23,541 bases of DNA from Holophagaceae bacterium. Its GTDB lineage: Bacteria; Acidobacteriota; Holophagae; Holophagales; Holophagaceae. Made by a program: the position numbers and the translations under genes. The stretch's first letter is position 1; every line of letters starts with the position of its first letter. The stretch lies in NCBI GenBank assembly GCA_003158505.1, contig PMJK01000110.1, positions 1 to 23,541 on the forward strand, given 5' to 3'. Shown here piece after piece: positions 7,737 to 15,768 of the stretch. The notes beneath the pieces were generated by a model. That model searched no databases. It was not told the DNA's origin and saw only the letters and a program-made list of their open reading frames with translations.

Positions 7737-8945
7737 ATGAGCCACCCGTCTGCTTCGATGTCCCTGGAAACCCAGGCAGTTCACGCCGGTCGCGAGGTGC
7801 TCCAGGAACAGGGCATCCACGCGCTGCCCATCGACCTCAGCAGCACCTATCCCCTGCACAACCTGGAAGAAGGCGGCCAGAGTCTTGAGTCAATGGCGAT
7901 GGGCGGCCTGCCCATGGGAAGCCCGGTCTATTCGCGCCTCTTCAATCCCACGGTGGCCCGCTACGAGCAGGCCCTGGCCCAACTGGAGGGCGCCGAGGAG
8001 GCCGTGGCCTTCGGGTCGGGCATGGCGGCCGTGACCGCCAGCCTCATGGCCGCCAAGCAGCGGGGCAACCACGTGGTGGCCGTGCGCCCGCTCTATGGCG
8101 GCACGGATCACCTGCTGGCCTCCGGGCTGCTGGGGCTGGAGGTGACCTGGGCCGAAGCCGATGGCATTGCCGCAGCCCTCCGTCCCGACACGGCCATGGT
8201 GATCGTGGAAACTCCCGCCAACCCCACCCTGGCTCTGCTGGACCTGGACGACGTGGTCCGCCAGGCTGGCAAGGTGCCCGTGCTGGTGGATAACACCTTC
8301 GCCACGCCCATCCTGCAAAATCCCATCCGGCATGGCGTGACCCTGGTCCTCCATAGCGCGACGAAGTTCCTGGGTGGTCATGGCGATGTGCTGGCGGGTC
8401 TGGTGGCCACCAACAAGGAGTGGGCCACGGAGCTGCGCAAGGTCCGCGTCATCACCGGCAATGTGCTGCACCCGCTGGCGGCCTACCTGCTGCACCGCGG
8501 CCTGCCCACGCTGCCCCTGCGGGTGCGCGTCCAGCAGGAAGGCGCCAAGGTGCTGGCCGAACGCCTGGCCAAGCACCCTGCGGTGTCCGCCGTCCACTTC
8601 CCAGGCCTTGCGGGTCAGGATCCCAAGGGGCTGGTGGGCCGCCAGATGAAAGGCCCCGGCTCCCTGATCGCCTTCGAGCTGGTGGGAGGCTTCGAAGCCG
8701 CCGCCACGGTGATGGCCGAGGTGAAGCTCATGACGCCGGCCGTATCCCTGGGCAGCGTGGACACTCTGATCCAGCACCCCGCCGCTCTGACTCACCGCGT
8801 GGTGGATTCGGCGGCCCGCGAGCACAGTGGCGTCTCCCAGTCGCTCATGCGGCTGTCCGTGGGCCTCGAAGGCCCCGAGGATCTATGGGCGGATCTCGAG
8901 CAGGCGCTGGTCAAGGCCATGGTCCGTTCCTCCATCCACGCCTGA
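7737..8945 (+). CDS. Cys/Met metabolism PLP-dependent enzyme (gamma-lyase / gamma-synthase / beta-lyase family)
   Basis: A 402-residue fold-type I PLP enzyme of the trans-sulfuration family. Visible residues: YSRLFNPT (65-72; Tyr and Arg bind the cofactor phosphate of the partner subunit), GSGMAA (93-98), Tyr120 stacking on PLP, VETPANPT (157-164), Asp185 (PLP nitrogen) in VDNTFATP, and Lys210 in SATKFLGGHGD as the Schiff-base lysine. The RLSVGLE motif near the C-terminus binds substrate carboxylate. Where methionine gamma-lyase has Tyr-Gly-Cys (Cys116 in Pseudomonas), this protein has Tyr-Gly-Gly (120-122), so a typical methioninase is not assured. Residues 43-62 look like a Gly/Met-rich insertion. 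AGGAG lies 7 bases before the ATG. The divergent Lrp-type gene points to amino-acid-responsive control. The exact reaction is open. Confidence 0.93.
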   Translation: MSHPSASMSLETQAVHAGREVLQEQGIHALPIDLSSTYPLHNLEEGGQSLESMAMGGLPMGSPVYSRLFNPTVARYEQALAQLEGAEEAVAFGSGMAAVTASLMAAKQRGNHVVAVRPLYGGTDHLLASGLLGLEVTWAEADGIAAALRPDTAMVIVETPANPTLALLDLDDVVRQAGKVPVLVDNTFATPILQNPIRHGVTLVLHSATKFLGGHGDVLAGLVATNKEWATELRKVRVITGNVLHPLAAYLLHRGLPTLPLRVRVQQEGAKVLAERLAKHPAVSAVHFPGLAGQDPKGLVGRQMKGPGSLIAFELVGGFEAAATVMAEVKLMTPAVSLGSVDTLIQHPAALTHRVVDSAAREHSGVSQSLMRLSVGLEGPEDLWADLEQALVKAMVRSSIHA

Positions 8946-9004
8946 GGGCCCTCCTCACGGCGGAGACGAACTGAATCCCGGATCGATCGCTGTCTTTCTT
9001 AATG

Positions 9005-9108
9005 TTTCTCACTGTTCCTCATCGGTTGATCAGGCTTTTTCTCTGCGGATGAAACACCACCGAGAAAAGAAATGGAACCGGTGATAAACGGTGATGAACG
9101 GTGAGAAA
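9005..9108. repeat. Imperfect palindromic element, possible dispersed repeat
   Basis: Bases 9005-9024 pair with 9089-9108 over 20 positions with only three departures, two of them G-U-compatible. Inside the loop, CTTTTTCTC (9035-9043) pairs with GAGAAAAG (9062-9069). The right arm is built from three 10-base units and the left arm from two inverted copies of the same unit. GC is about 45% by hand count over 9001-9110, far below the flanking genes. No uridine tract follows, so it is not a standard terminator. Confidence 0.6.
9079..9108 (+). repeat. Three tandem 10-base repeats
   Basis: CGGTGATAAA, CGGTGATGAA and CGGTGAGAAA lie head to tail with a period of exactly 10 bases, close to one DNA helical turn. 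Two inverted relatives lie at 9005-9014 and 9015-9024. Confidence 0.85.
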
Positions 9109-9225
9109 AGCAAGCGGGCAGGACCCTGCAAGGAACCCCGATCTCTGCAGGCTCCACCCCTGCTACTCAGTAGTGATTCTTGGGGTAGCGGTCTGATTCC
9201 GCTGAGGCGATAAACTGGGAAGCTC

Positions 9226-11310
9226 ATGTCCATCGCCCCGCTTCCGCTCTCAACCAAGGTCACCATCCTTCGGGGATTGGGAGCGGCGCGGGCGGCGGCC
9301 CTGCAGGAGGCCGGCATCGACACCCTCCGGGACCTGCTCTGGAACCTGCCCTTCCGCTATGTGGACCGAGGCTCTCTTCGGACCCTCGGCAGCCTGGAGC
9401 TGCGGGGCTTCGAAACCCAGGACTCCGGCATCGTCACCGTGCTGGGGACCATCCAGGACCTGCGTCAGAGCACCACGCGGGTCCAGCGCATGGCCCTCAC
9501 GGAAGCGCTGCTCGCCGATGGCACCGGCACCCTGCGCCTCCTCTGGTTCAACCAGCCCTATCTGGGCCGCACGTTGAAGGTGGGGGACCGGCTCCTGGTG
9601 TTCGGACCCCTGTTCCTGGGCCGCCATGGGCTGGAGATGCGAGGGCCCCAGTTCGAGCTGATGGAACGCGATGGGGCCATCGGCTGGGTCCGCCGCTATC
9701 TGCCCCTGTACCGGAGACTGGGTCCCCTCCCGGGGCGGGCACGGCAGAAGCTGGTGGTCGAAGCCCTGTCTCGGGCCCATCTCGCCGAAGACTGGCTGCC
9801 TCTGGAGCTGTCGAAGGATCTGCCGGACACCTTGACCGCCCTGCGCCTGCTGCATGACCCTCCGGATGAAAGCGAGGCCCTGGCCCTGGAATCCGGCACC
9901 ACCCCCGCCCACCGGCGCCTGGCCTCGGAGGAACTCTTCGCCTTCTCCCTGGGGGTGGCCCTGCGCCGGGCCGGCCGGTTGAAACGGAAGGGCCTGGTGG
10001 TGCCGACGTCGCCAGAACTAAGGAAACGACTGAAGGACCTGCTGCCCTTTCACCTAACCGGTGCGCAGCGCCGGTCCTTCAAGGAGATCGTGGAGGATCT
10101 CACCTCGGGCCGCGTGATGAACCGTCTGCTTCAGGGCGACGTCGGCAGCGGCAAGACCCTGGTGGCCCTGCTGTCCATGGCCATGGTCGCGGAGACGGGC
10201 GGGCAGGGGGCCCTGCTGGTGCCGACAGAAGTGCTGGCCCGGCAGCATGCCGAGAGCTTCAGGCGTTACCTGGGCGAGCGGTCAGATTCCATGCAACTGC
10301 TGCTGGGGGGCATGAAGGCCGCCGAGAAACGGGCGGCCCTGGCGCGCATCGCCAGCGGCGAAGCCCGCTACGTGGTGGGTACCCACGCCCTGTTCCAGGA
10401 GGCCGTCACGTTCCACAAGCTGGAGCTGGTGGTAGTGGACGAACAGCACCGCTTCGGCGTGAAGCAGCGCGAGGCGCTGAAGGAGAAGGGCGGTGATCCC
10501 CATTGGCTGGTGATGAGTGCCACGCCCATTCCCCGGTCGCTGGCGCTGGCGGTCTTCGGGGACCTGGACCAGAGCGTGCTGGATGAACTGCCGCCGGGCC
10601 GCCTGCCCATCGCCACGAAGCTCCACAAACCTGAATTCGCGGAGCGGGCCTGGGAACAGATGCGCCGCGAGCTGGCCGAGGGCCGCCAGGCCTTCGTGGT
10701 GAGCCCGAGCATCGATCCCTCCGACGAAGGCAAGGTCCAGCTCCGGGACATCCAGGCCATGGAATCCCTGCTGCGCGGCATCTTCCCGGACGAGGCCATC
10801 GAGGTGGTCCACGGCCGCCTGAAGGCCGATGACATGGCCGCGCGGATGAGCCGTTTCGTGTCGGGGGAGGCGAAGATCCTCCTGGCCACCACGGTGATCG
10901 AGGTGGGTGTGGACGTGCCGAACGCCACCGTGATGGTGGTGGACCATGCCGAGCGCTTCGGGCTCAGCCAGCTCCATCAGCTGCGGGGCCGGGTGGGCCG
11001 GGGGCCTCATGGCAGCCACTTTCTCATGATCAGCGGTTCCGAGACGGAACGCCTCCAGACCTTGGTGGAGACCCAGGACGGCTTCCGCATCGCCCAGCGG
11101 GACCTGGAACTGCGGGGGCCCGGCGAATTCTTCGGCGTGAGACAGGCCGGACTGCCCCAATTCCAGGTGGCGGACCTCGTGCGCGACCGCGCCCTGCTGG
11201 CGCGCTGTCGCGAGGCCGCGGACCGGGCCCTGGCTCTAGGTCTCAGCGAAGCCCAGATCGAATGGCTCAGGCGGGAGCAGGCGCGGCTGAAACTGGCCGA
11301 GATCAGCTGA
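9226..11310 (+). CDS. recG: ATP-dependent DNA helicase RecG
   Basis: A monomeric fork-reversal helicase acting at stalled replication forks and R-loops. The 694 residues match the usual length. Order: an N-terminal wedge/OB domain (residues about 60-150, with VTVLGTIQDLR), then the first RecA-like domain with Walker A GDVGSGKT (304-311) and Walker B DEQH (405-408), motif III ATPIPRSLA, and the second RecA-like domain with TTVIEVGVDVPNA and QLRGRVGRG (motif VI). The C-terminal RecG hook with GPGEFFGVRQAGLPQF is intact. ATG 9226 gives a natural N-terminus; it has only a weak ribosome site and a TAAACT box 9 bases upstream. It appears to stand alone downstream of the palindromic element. Confidence 0.97.
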   Translation: MSIAPLPLSTKVTILRGLGAARAAALQEAGIDTLRDLLWNLPFRYVDRGSLRTLGSLELRGFETQDSGIVTVLGTIQDLRQSTTRVQRMALTEALLADGTGTLRLLWFNQPYLGRTLKVGDRLLVFGPLFLGRHGLEMRGPQFELMERDGAIGWVRRYLPLYRRLGPLPGRARQKLVVEALSRAHLAEDWLPLELSKDLPDTLTALRLLHDPPDESEALALESGTTPAHRRLASEELFAFSLGVALRRAGRLKRKGLVVPTSPELRKRLKDLLPFHLTGAQRRSFKEIVEDLTSGRVMNRLLQGDVGSGKTLVALLSMAMVAETGGQGALLVPTEVLARQHAESFRRYLGERSDSMQLLLGGMKAAEKRAALARIASGEARYVVGTHALFQEAVTFHKLELVVVDEQHRFGVKQREALKEKGGDPHWLVMSATPIPRSLALAVFGDLDQSVLDELPPGRLPIATKLHKPEFAERAWEQMRRELAEGRQAFVVSPSIDPSDEGKVQLRDIQAMESLLRGIFPDEAIEVVHGRLKADDMAARMSRFVSGEAKILLATTVIEVGVDVPNATVMVVDHAERFGLSQLHQLRGRVGRGPHGSHFLMISGSETERLQTLVETQDGFRIAQRDLELRGPGEFFGVRQAGLPQFQVADLVRDRALLARCREAADRALALGLSEAQIEWLRREQARLKLAEIS

Positions 11311-11375
11311 TGGGATGGGACATGGATGCAGGATGAGGATCTCGCCACACAGGCCCATCCCGGCCCCACTGCCGC

Positions 11376-11381
11376 TAAGCT
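11376..11381 (+). promoter_or_regulatory. -10-like box directly before purU
   Basis: TAAGCT ends 5 bases before the ATG at 11387, and there is no Shine-Dalgarno sequence between them. This spacing would start the RNA at the ATG itself (leaderless). No clear -35 is visible. Confidence 0.35.
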
Positions 11382-11386
11382 AGTTC

Positions 11387-12241
11387 ATGACTCCTTCCAC
11401 GGCCATCCTCCTCATCTCCTGCCCGGACCAGCGGGGCATCGTGGCCCGGCTGTCGAATTTCGTGTTCGAGCGCGGTGGCAATATCGTGGATTCGGATCAT
11501 CATTCCGATCTTCAGGCGGGGCGGTTCCTGGGCCGCATCGAGTGGGAGTACGAGGGCACTCCCGCAGACCGGGAGCAGCTTCGCCGGGATGTGGCCGAGG
11601 TGGCCGGACCCATGGGCGGTCAGTGGGAACTGCACTTCTCGGTTGTGGTGCCGCGGATCGCCATCTGGTGCAGCAAACAGGAGCACTGTCTGCTGGACCT
11701 GCTCTGGCGCCACCAGGCCGGCGAACTGGGCGCCGAGATCGCCTTTATCCTCAGCAACCACGAGGTTCTCCGCCGGCCTGTGGAGTCCCTGGGGCTGCCC
11801 TTCCATGTGCTGCCCATCACCCGGGAGAACAAGTGCGAGCAGGAGGCCCGCCAACTCGCTCTCCTGAAACGGGAGCGCGTGGATCTGGTGGTGCTGGCCA
11901 AGTACATGCAGGTCCTCAGCCGGGACTTCCTGCAGGCCTTCCCCGAGGTGGTCAACATCCACCACAGTTTCCTCCCGGCCTTCGCGGGCGCCCAGCCCTA
12001 CCACCAGGCCCTCGCCCGGGGGGTCAAGCTCATCGGCGCCTCGGCCCACTTCGTCACGGGGGATCTGGACGCGGGTCCCATCATCGAACAGGACGTGATC
12101 CGCGTGAGCCACCGGGACACCGTCGAGGATCTTGTGCGCAAGGGCAAGGACATGGAGCGCCTGGTCCTTGCCCGCGCCGTCCGGCTGCACCTGCACCACC
12201 GTGTCCTGACCTACGGGAACAAGACGGTGGTGTTCGAGTGA
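11387..12241 (+). CDS. purU: Formyltetrahydrofolate deformylase
   Basis: Hydrolyses 10-formyl-tetrahydrofolate to formate and tetrahydrofolate, balancing one-carbon pools and, with PurT, supplying formate for purine synthesis. The 284 residues match E. coli PurU. An N-terminal ACT domain (about 5-80: SCPDQRGIVARLSNF, SDHHSD) is followed by the formyltransferase fold. The catalytic triad maps to Asn190 and His192 in VNIHHSFLPAF and Asp228 in GDLDAGPII. The start lacks a ribosome site but has TAAGCT 5 bases before it, as in several other genes here. recG ends 76 bases upstream. It is convergent with trpB2, with 21 bases between the stops and no visible terminator. No other purine or folate gene is adjacent. 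Confidence 0.95.
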   Translation: MTPSTAILLISCPDQRGIVARLSNFVFERGGNIVDSDHHSDLQAGRFLGRIEWEYEGTPADREQLRRDVAEVAGPMGGQWELHFSVVVPRIAIWCSKQEHCLLDLLWRHQAGELGAEIAFILSNHEVLRRPVESLGLPFHVLPITRENKCEQEARQLALLKRERVDLVVLAKYMQVLSRDFLQAFPEVVNIHHSFLPAFAGAQPYHQALARGVKLIGASAHFVTGDLDAGPIIEQDVIRVSHRDTVEDLVRKGKDMERLVLARAVRLHLHHRVLTYGNKTVVFE

Positions 12242-12262
12242 GGTGCTGAGCCTGGGTTGGTT

Positions 12263-13618
12263 TCAGACCTTGGGAAGGTGGGCCAGGGACTCCTGGATGG
12301 CCTCAGCGGGGTAGTCGAAATCTTCCAGCTTCCCGGAAAGGTAACGGTCGTAGGAGGCCATGTCGAAGTGGCCGTGGCCGGTGAGGTTGAAGAGGATGGC
12401 CTTGGGCTCGCCGGTCGCCTTGCAGCGCACGGCCTCGTCGATGGCGGCGCGGATGGCATGGCAGGATTCGGGCGCAGGGATGATGCCTTCGGCCTTGGCG
12501 AAGAGCACACCGGCCTCGAAGGTCGCGACCTGGGGCACGGCGATGGCTTCCATCAGGCCCTCATGGACCAGCTGAGAGATGAGCGGGCTGTCGCCGTGGT
12601 AGCGGAGGCCACCCGCGTGGATGCCCGGCGGCATGAAGTCGTGGCCCAGGGTGTACATCTTCATGATGGGGGTGTAGCCCGAGGCGTCGCCGTAGTCATA
12701 GGCGTAGGCGCCCTTGGTGAGGGTGGGACAGCTGGTGGGCTCCACCGCCACCAGGCGCAAATTCGGCGTCTTCCCGGCGGCCTTGTCCGCCAGGAAGGGC
12801 AGGGCGATGCCACCGAAGGAAGAGCCGCCACCGCAGGGGCCGAAGATCACATCCGGCCAGTCCCCGGCCTTTTCGAACTGCTTCTTCGCTTCGAGCCCGA
12901 TGATGGTCTGGTGCAGCAGCACGTGATTCAGCACGGATCCCAGGCAGTAGTTGGTGTCCGGGCGGCCCGCGGCCTCCTCGACCGCCTCGGAGATGGCGAT
13001 CCCCAGCGAGCCCTCGCTGTCGGGATGCTTGGCCAGGATGTCCCGCCCCGCTTTCGTCAGGGTCGTGGGGCTGGACAGCACCTCGGCTCCCCAGGTCTGC
13101 ATCATGGAACGACGGAAGGGCTTCTGCTCATAGCTGACTTTCACCATGAACACCCGCACGTCGATGCCGAACATCTGACCCGCGAAGGCCATGGACGAAC
13201 CCCACTGGCCTGCCCCGGTCTCGGTGGTGAGCCTCCGGATGCCCACCTGGTGGTTGTAGAAGGCCTGCGGCACTGCGGTGTTGGGTTTGTGGGAGCCCGC
13301 CGGGGACACGCCCTCGTTCTTGTAGTAGATCTTCGCCGGAGTGCCCAGGGCCTGTTCCAGGCGCAGGGCCCTGATCAAGGGGGAAGGCCGCCACAGACGG
13401 TAGATTTCGCGCACTTCCTCGGGGATGGGGATCCACCGCTCTGCGGACATCTCCTGCTCCAAGATGGGACCCGGAAAGATGGCGAGCATCTGTTCCGGGC
13501 TGACCACATTGCCATCCGGTCCCAGCGGGGGCGAGGGCGGGTTGGGCAGGTCAGCGACCACGTTGTACCAGTGGGTAGGGATCTCCTGCTGCTCAAGATT
13601 GAAGCGGGTGGTCTGCAT
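12263..13618 (-). CDS. trpB: TrpB2-type tryptophan synthase beta chain
   Basis: PLP enzyme that condenses indole with serine. At 451 residues it is longer than classical TrpB (about 400) and has the TrpB2 N-terminal extension (THWYNVVADLP, RWIPIPEEVREIYRLWRPSPL). Lys111 in AGSHKPNTA binds PLP; TETGAGQWG follows, and the Gly-rich phosphate loop GPCGGGSSFGG is clear. There is no trpA or other trp gene beside it, which fits the TrpB2 group: its members usually act without tight TrpA binding and are thought to salvage indole. ATG 13618 has GGAG 5 bases upstream and a TATACT box about 37 bases upstream. coaD lies upstream on the same strand with a 91-base gap. Confidence 0.95.
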   Translation of the reverse strand: MQTTRFNLEQQEIPTHWYNVVADLPNPPSPPLGPDGNVVSPEQMLAIFPGPILEQEMSAERWIPIPEEVREIYRLWRPSPLIRALRLEQALGTPAKIYYKNEGVSPAGSHKPNTAVPQAFYNHQVGIRRLTTETGAGQWGSSMAFAGQMFGIDVRVFMVKVSYEQKPFRRSMMQTWGAEVLSSPTTLTKAGRDILAKHPDSEGSLGIAISEAVEEAAGRPDTNYCLGSVLNHVLLHQTIIGLEAKKQFEKAGDWPDVIFGPCGGGSSFGGIALPFLADKAAGKTPNLRLVAVEPTSCPTLTKGAYAYDYGDASGYTPIMKMYTLGHDFMPPGIHAGGLRYHGDSPLISQLVHEGLMEAIAVPQVATFEAGVLFAKAEGIIPAPESCHAIRAAIDEAVRCKATGEPKAILFNLTGHGHFDMASYDRYLSGKLEDFDYPAEAIQESLAHLPKV

Positions 13619-13654
13619 GATGGCTCCGGGCAGTTCAGGGATGGGGAAGGATGA

Positions 13655-13660
13655 AGTATA
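13655..13660 (-). promoter_or_regulatory. -10 box of the trpB2 promoter
   Basis: Read on the minus strand, TATACT lies in the 91-base gap between coaD and trpB2. It would give a leader of about 30 bases containing the GGAG ribosome site. No good -35 is seen 17 bases upstream. Confidence 0.4.
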
Positions 13661-13709
13661 GCCAATCCGGGGCAGTGGACTGGAGGCCGAACTGCCACAT
13701 GGGAGTTGC

Positions 13710-14192
13710 CTAGGTCTTGTTGAGCCTTTCGGCGATCCGTCCGCGCAGCGCGTCCGGGACTAGGTCCGAGAGGTTGCCGCCCATGCTGCCGATCTCGCGG
13801 ACGAGGCGGCTACTCACGGCGCTGTACTTCTCCTTGGGCATCAGGAAGACTGTCTCCAACTCCGGCGCCAGCTTCCGGTTCATGAGGGCCATCTGGAACT
13901 CGTACTCGAAATCGCTGAAGGCCCGCACGCCTCGGACGATGAACTGGGCGCCCTGGGACTTGGCAAAGTCCACCAGCAGGCCATGGAAGCTGGTGATGGT
14001 GACCCCGGGGTGCTCACCCACCAGCTCCCGCAGCATGGCCACCCGCTCATCCACGGTGAACGCAGAGGTCTTGGAGGGATTGTGCAGGACCGCCACGACG
14101 AGCTGGTCCACCAACTTCTCGGCCCGCTGGATGATGTCCCAGTGCCCGAGGGTCACGGGGTCAAAAGAGCCTGGATAGATGGCCGTACGCAC
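13710..14192 (-). CDS. coaD: Phosphopantetheine adenylyltransferase
   Basis: Transfers AMP to 4'-phosphopantetheine, the fourth step of coenzyme A synthesis. The 160 residues match the family. The nucleotidyltransferase signature YPGSFDPVTLGHWDII is intact (Thr14 and His17 of the T-x-G-H motif). FIVRGVRAFSDFEYEFQMALMNRKL and the C-terminal SAVSSRLVREI segment are typical (the first quoted only as its conserved blocks RGVRAFSDFEYE and MNRKL would be sufficient). Translation starts at GTG 14192, with GGAG 5 bases upstream; no nearer ATG fits. Often coaD sits after rsmD; here it is divergent from ddl with 92 bases between the starts. Confidence 0.97.
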   Translation of the reverse strand: MRTAIYPGSFDPVTLGHWDIIQRAEKLVDQLVVAVLHNPSKTSAFTVDERVAMLRELVGEHPGVTITSFHGLLVDFAKSQGAQFIVRGVRAFSDFEYEFQMALMNRKLAPELETVFLMPKEKYSAVSSRLVREIGSMGGNLSDLVPDALRGRIAERLNKT

Positions 14193-14272
14193 GGATGCTC
14201 CGGGGATTCGCCCTAGCCTAGCGCATTGGGTGGAGGCTGGGTGTCACAGTGTTCCCCGGCCCTCGGTTGGAA

Positions 14273-14278
14273 TACAGT
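14273..14278 (+). promoter_or_regulatory. -10-like box directly before ddl
   Basis: TACAGT ends exactly 6 bases before the ATG at 14285, with no Shine-Dalgarno sequence. Consistent with a leaderless ddl mRNA; no clear -35 is visible. Confidence 0.35.
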
Positions 14279-14284
14279 GGTCCT

Positions 14285-15376
14285 ATGCGCGAGACACTGA
14301 GCGTCGGCCTACTCTTCGGCGGGGAATCCCCGGAACACGAAGTCTCCATCGTCACGGCGCGAGCCATCGCCGAGCATCTGGACCGGGCGCGTTTCGACGT
14401 GCGGCCCATGGGCATCGCGCGGAACGGCGTATGGGTGGTGAAGGGTGACCCCTTCGCGCGCTTGGCCTCGGGAGAGCTGCCTCAGCGGAGCGATGTGCCC
14501 TTCCTTCCCCTGGAGAAAGGCGCCGAGGCCACCCGCCTGCCCGACCTCTTCTTCAATGCCCTGCATGGCGCCGGCGGCGAGGATGGCCAGATCAACGGCT
14601 ACCTGGAGCTGCTGCACCGTCCCTATACCGGTGGAGGTCTCCTGGCCATGGCGGCGGGCATGGACAAATGGATCACCAAGCGGCTCTGGGAATCGGAGGG
14701 TCTTCCGGTCGTTCCCTATGTGGGGCTCACCGAGGAACACTGGGGGCGCGAGCGACTGACCTGCCTCGCTGACTGCGGGAAGCTGGGCCTGCCCCTGTTC
14801 GTGAAACCCGCCAACCTGGGCAGCAGCATCGGCGTCGAGAAGGTGAAGCGGACCGAGAATCTGGCCACGGCCCTCGACCGGGCCTTCACCTTCGATCGCC
14901 GCGTGCTGGTGGAGCAGGGGCTGGATGTCCGCGAGATCGAGGTGGCCGTATTGGGTGGGGACGAGCCCCTGGTATCCAAGCCTGGGGAAGTGATCGTGGC
15001 CGACGAGTTCTACACCTTCGAGGACAAGTACATCCACGGCAAAAGCCGCACGGAGATTCCCGCCCAGATCCCCGACGAACTGGCCGATCAGATCCGCCGG
15101 CTCGCGGCCAAGGCTTTCGCCGCGACCGATGGGTATGGCATGGCCCGAGTGGACTTCTTCCTGGAGCGCCAGACCGGCCAGGTCTTCCTCAATGAACTTA
15201 ACTTCATTCCAGGCTTCACCAGCATTTCCATGTATCCCAAGATGATGGCCGCCAGCGGCGTGCCCTATGCGGAACTGCTGACCCGCCTCATCGACCTGGC
15301 CCTGGCCCGCCATGCCCAGACCACCGCCAAGCAGAAGGGGTTCCAGTCCGGCAGCACCTGGTTCCAGAACTCCTAA
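14285..15376 (+). CDS. ddl: D-alanine--D-alanine ligase
   Basis: ATP-grasp enzyme making the D-Ala-D-Ala end of the peptidoglycan stem peptide. The 363 residues show SPEHEVSIVTA (N-terminal substrate site), GAGGEDGQINGYLELL, the ATP-binding strand FVKPANLGSSIGV, and the metal ligands Asp290 (ARVDFF), Glu304 and Asn306 (LNELN). The omega-loop FYTFEDKY ends in Lys-Tyr, as in D-Ala ligases, rather than the His of D-lactate (VanA-type) ligases, so vancomycin-type modification is not indicated. ATG 14285 gives the family N-terminus (RETLSVGLLFGG); an in-frame GTG 12 codons upstream is less likely. It is not in a mur/fts cluster: the neighbours are coaD (divergent) and a flagellar-like gene. Confidence 0.96.
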   Translation: MRETLSVGLLFGGESPEHEVSIVTARAIAEHLDRARFDVRPMGIARNGVWVVKGDPFARLASGELPQRSDVPFLPLEKGAEATRLPDLFFNALHGAGGEDGQINGYLELLHRPYTGGGLLAMAAGMDKWITKRLWESEGLPVVPYVGLTEEHWGRERLTCLADCGKLGLPLFVKPANLGSSIGVEKVKRTENLATALDRAFTFDRRVLVEQGLDVREIEVAVLGGDEPLVSKPGEVIVADEFYTFEDKYIHGKSRTEIPAQIPDELADQIRRLAAKAFAATDGYGMARVDFFLERQTGQVFLNELNFIPGFTSISMYPKMMAASGVPYAELLTRLIDLALARHAQTTAKQKGFQSGSTWFQNS

Positions 15377-15406
15377 TAATCCTGTCAAGTCCGCCCCGGG
15401 GGTGCC

Positions 15407-15412
15407 GATAAA
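15407..15412 (+). promoter_or_regulatory. -10-like box before the flagellar-like gene
   Basis: GATAAA ends 6 bases before the ATG at 15419, where no Shine-Dalgarno site exists. CTGTCA at 15382-15387 could serve as a -35 with a long 19-base spacer. Confidence 0.3.
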
Positions 15413-15418
15413 TCGCCC

Positions 15419-15736
15419 ATGGACGTGGTCGGCATTGCACTCTCCGGTCTCAGCGCTTCCGGCGCGGGGCTGGCTGTGCAGGCCAATAACGTGGCCAACC
15501 AGCTGTCGGACGGATTCAAGGCCAAGCGCGTCGACCTGGTGGCTGAAGCCTCGGGGGGGGTGCGGGTATCGGGCGTCTCACAGGACTCGACACCCGCCGG
15601 CCCTGGGACTTCCAACGTGGACCTCCCCACGGAAACGATGCAGGGCATGGGTTTCGAGCTCATGTATCGAGCCAATCTCAAGGTCCTCAGCACGGCGGAT
15701 GAGCTCGCTAAGACGACCCTGGATATGCAGGTCTGA
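15419..15736 (+). CDS. Flagellar basal-body rod-like protein, orphan
   Basis: A 105-residue protein with both ends of the flagellar rod/hook family. The N-terminal helix IALSGLSASGAGLAVQANNV continues into ANQLSDGF, matching the ANNVAN-x-x-T-x-GF motif of FlgB/FlgC/FlgG-type axial proteins. The C-terminal helix YRANLKVLSTADELAKTTLD matches the family's terminal coiled-coil segment (A-N-x-x-V-x-x-T-A-D-E). It is shorter than FlgC (about 140) and has little between the two helices. No other flagellar gene is in the window. It may be a divergent FlgC-like rod part, a remnant or an axial-protein homologue used elsewhere. The ATG is preceded by GATAAA rather than a ribosome site. Confidence 0.75.
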   Translation: MDVVGIALSGLSASGAGLAVQANNVANQLSDGFKAKRVDLVAEASGGVRVSGVSQDSTPAGPGTSNVDLPTETMQGMGFELMYRANLKVLSTADELAKTTLDMQV

Positions 15737-15768
15737 CTGAACCCGGCAGCCAGAGGGCCATTTCCTCG

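Larger units (their letters stand above)
8946..9225. other. Intergenic region with palindromic element
   Basis: A 280-base gap before recG with no credible gene. It holds the AT-rich palindrome at 9005-9108, a short perfect palindrome CTACT-C-AGTAG at 9163-9173 inside flanking ACCCC (9156-9160) and GGGGT (9182-9186), a 6-base pair CCTGCA/TGCAGG (9125-9130, 9146-9151), and a TAAACT box (9211-9216) 9 bases before the recG start. Confidence 0.6.

Noticed and set aside
9125..9151. CCTGCA/TGCAGG stem as a terminator after the PLP enzyme gene
   Set aside because: The stem is only 6 bases with a 15-base loop and no uridine tract, and it lies about 180 bases after the stop codon.
12257..13654. Plus-strand open frame of 465 codons
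   Set aside because: Antisense shadow of trpB2, which has all family motifs on the minus strand.
14309..15388. Minus-strand open frame of 359 codons
   Set aside because: Antisense shadow of ddl, which shows all ATP-grasp ligands in the plus-strand frame.
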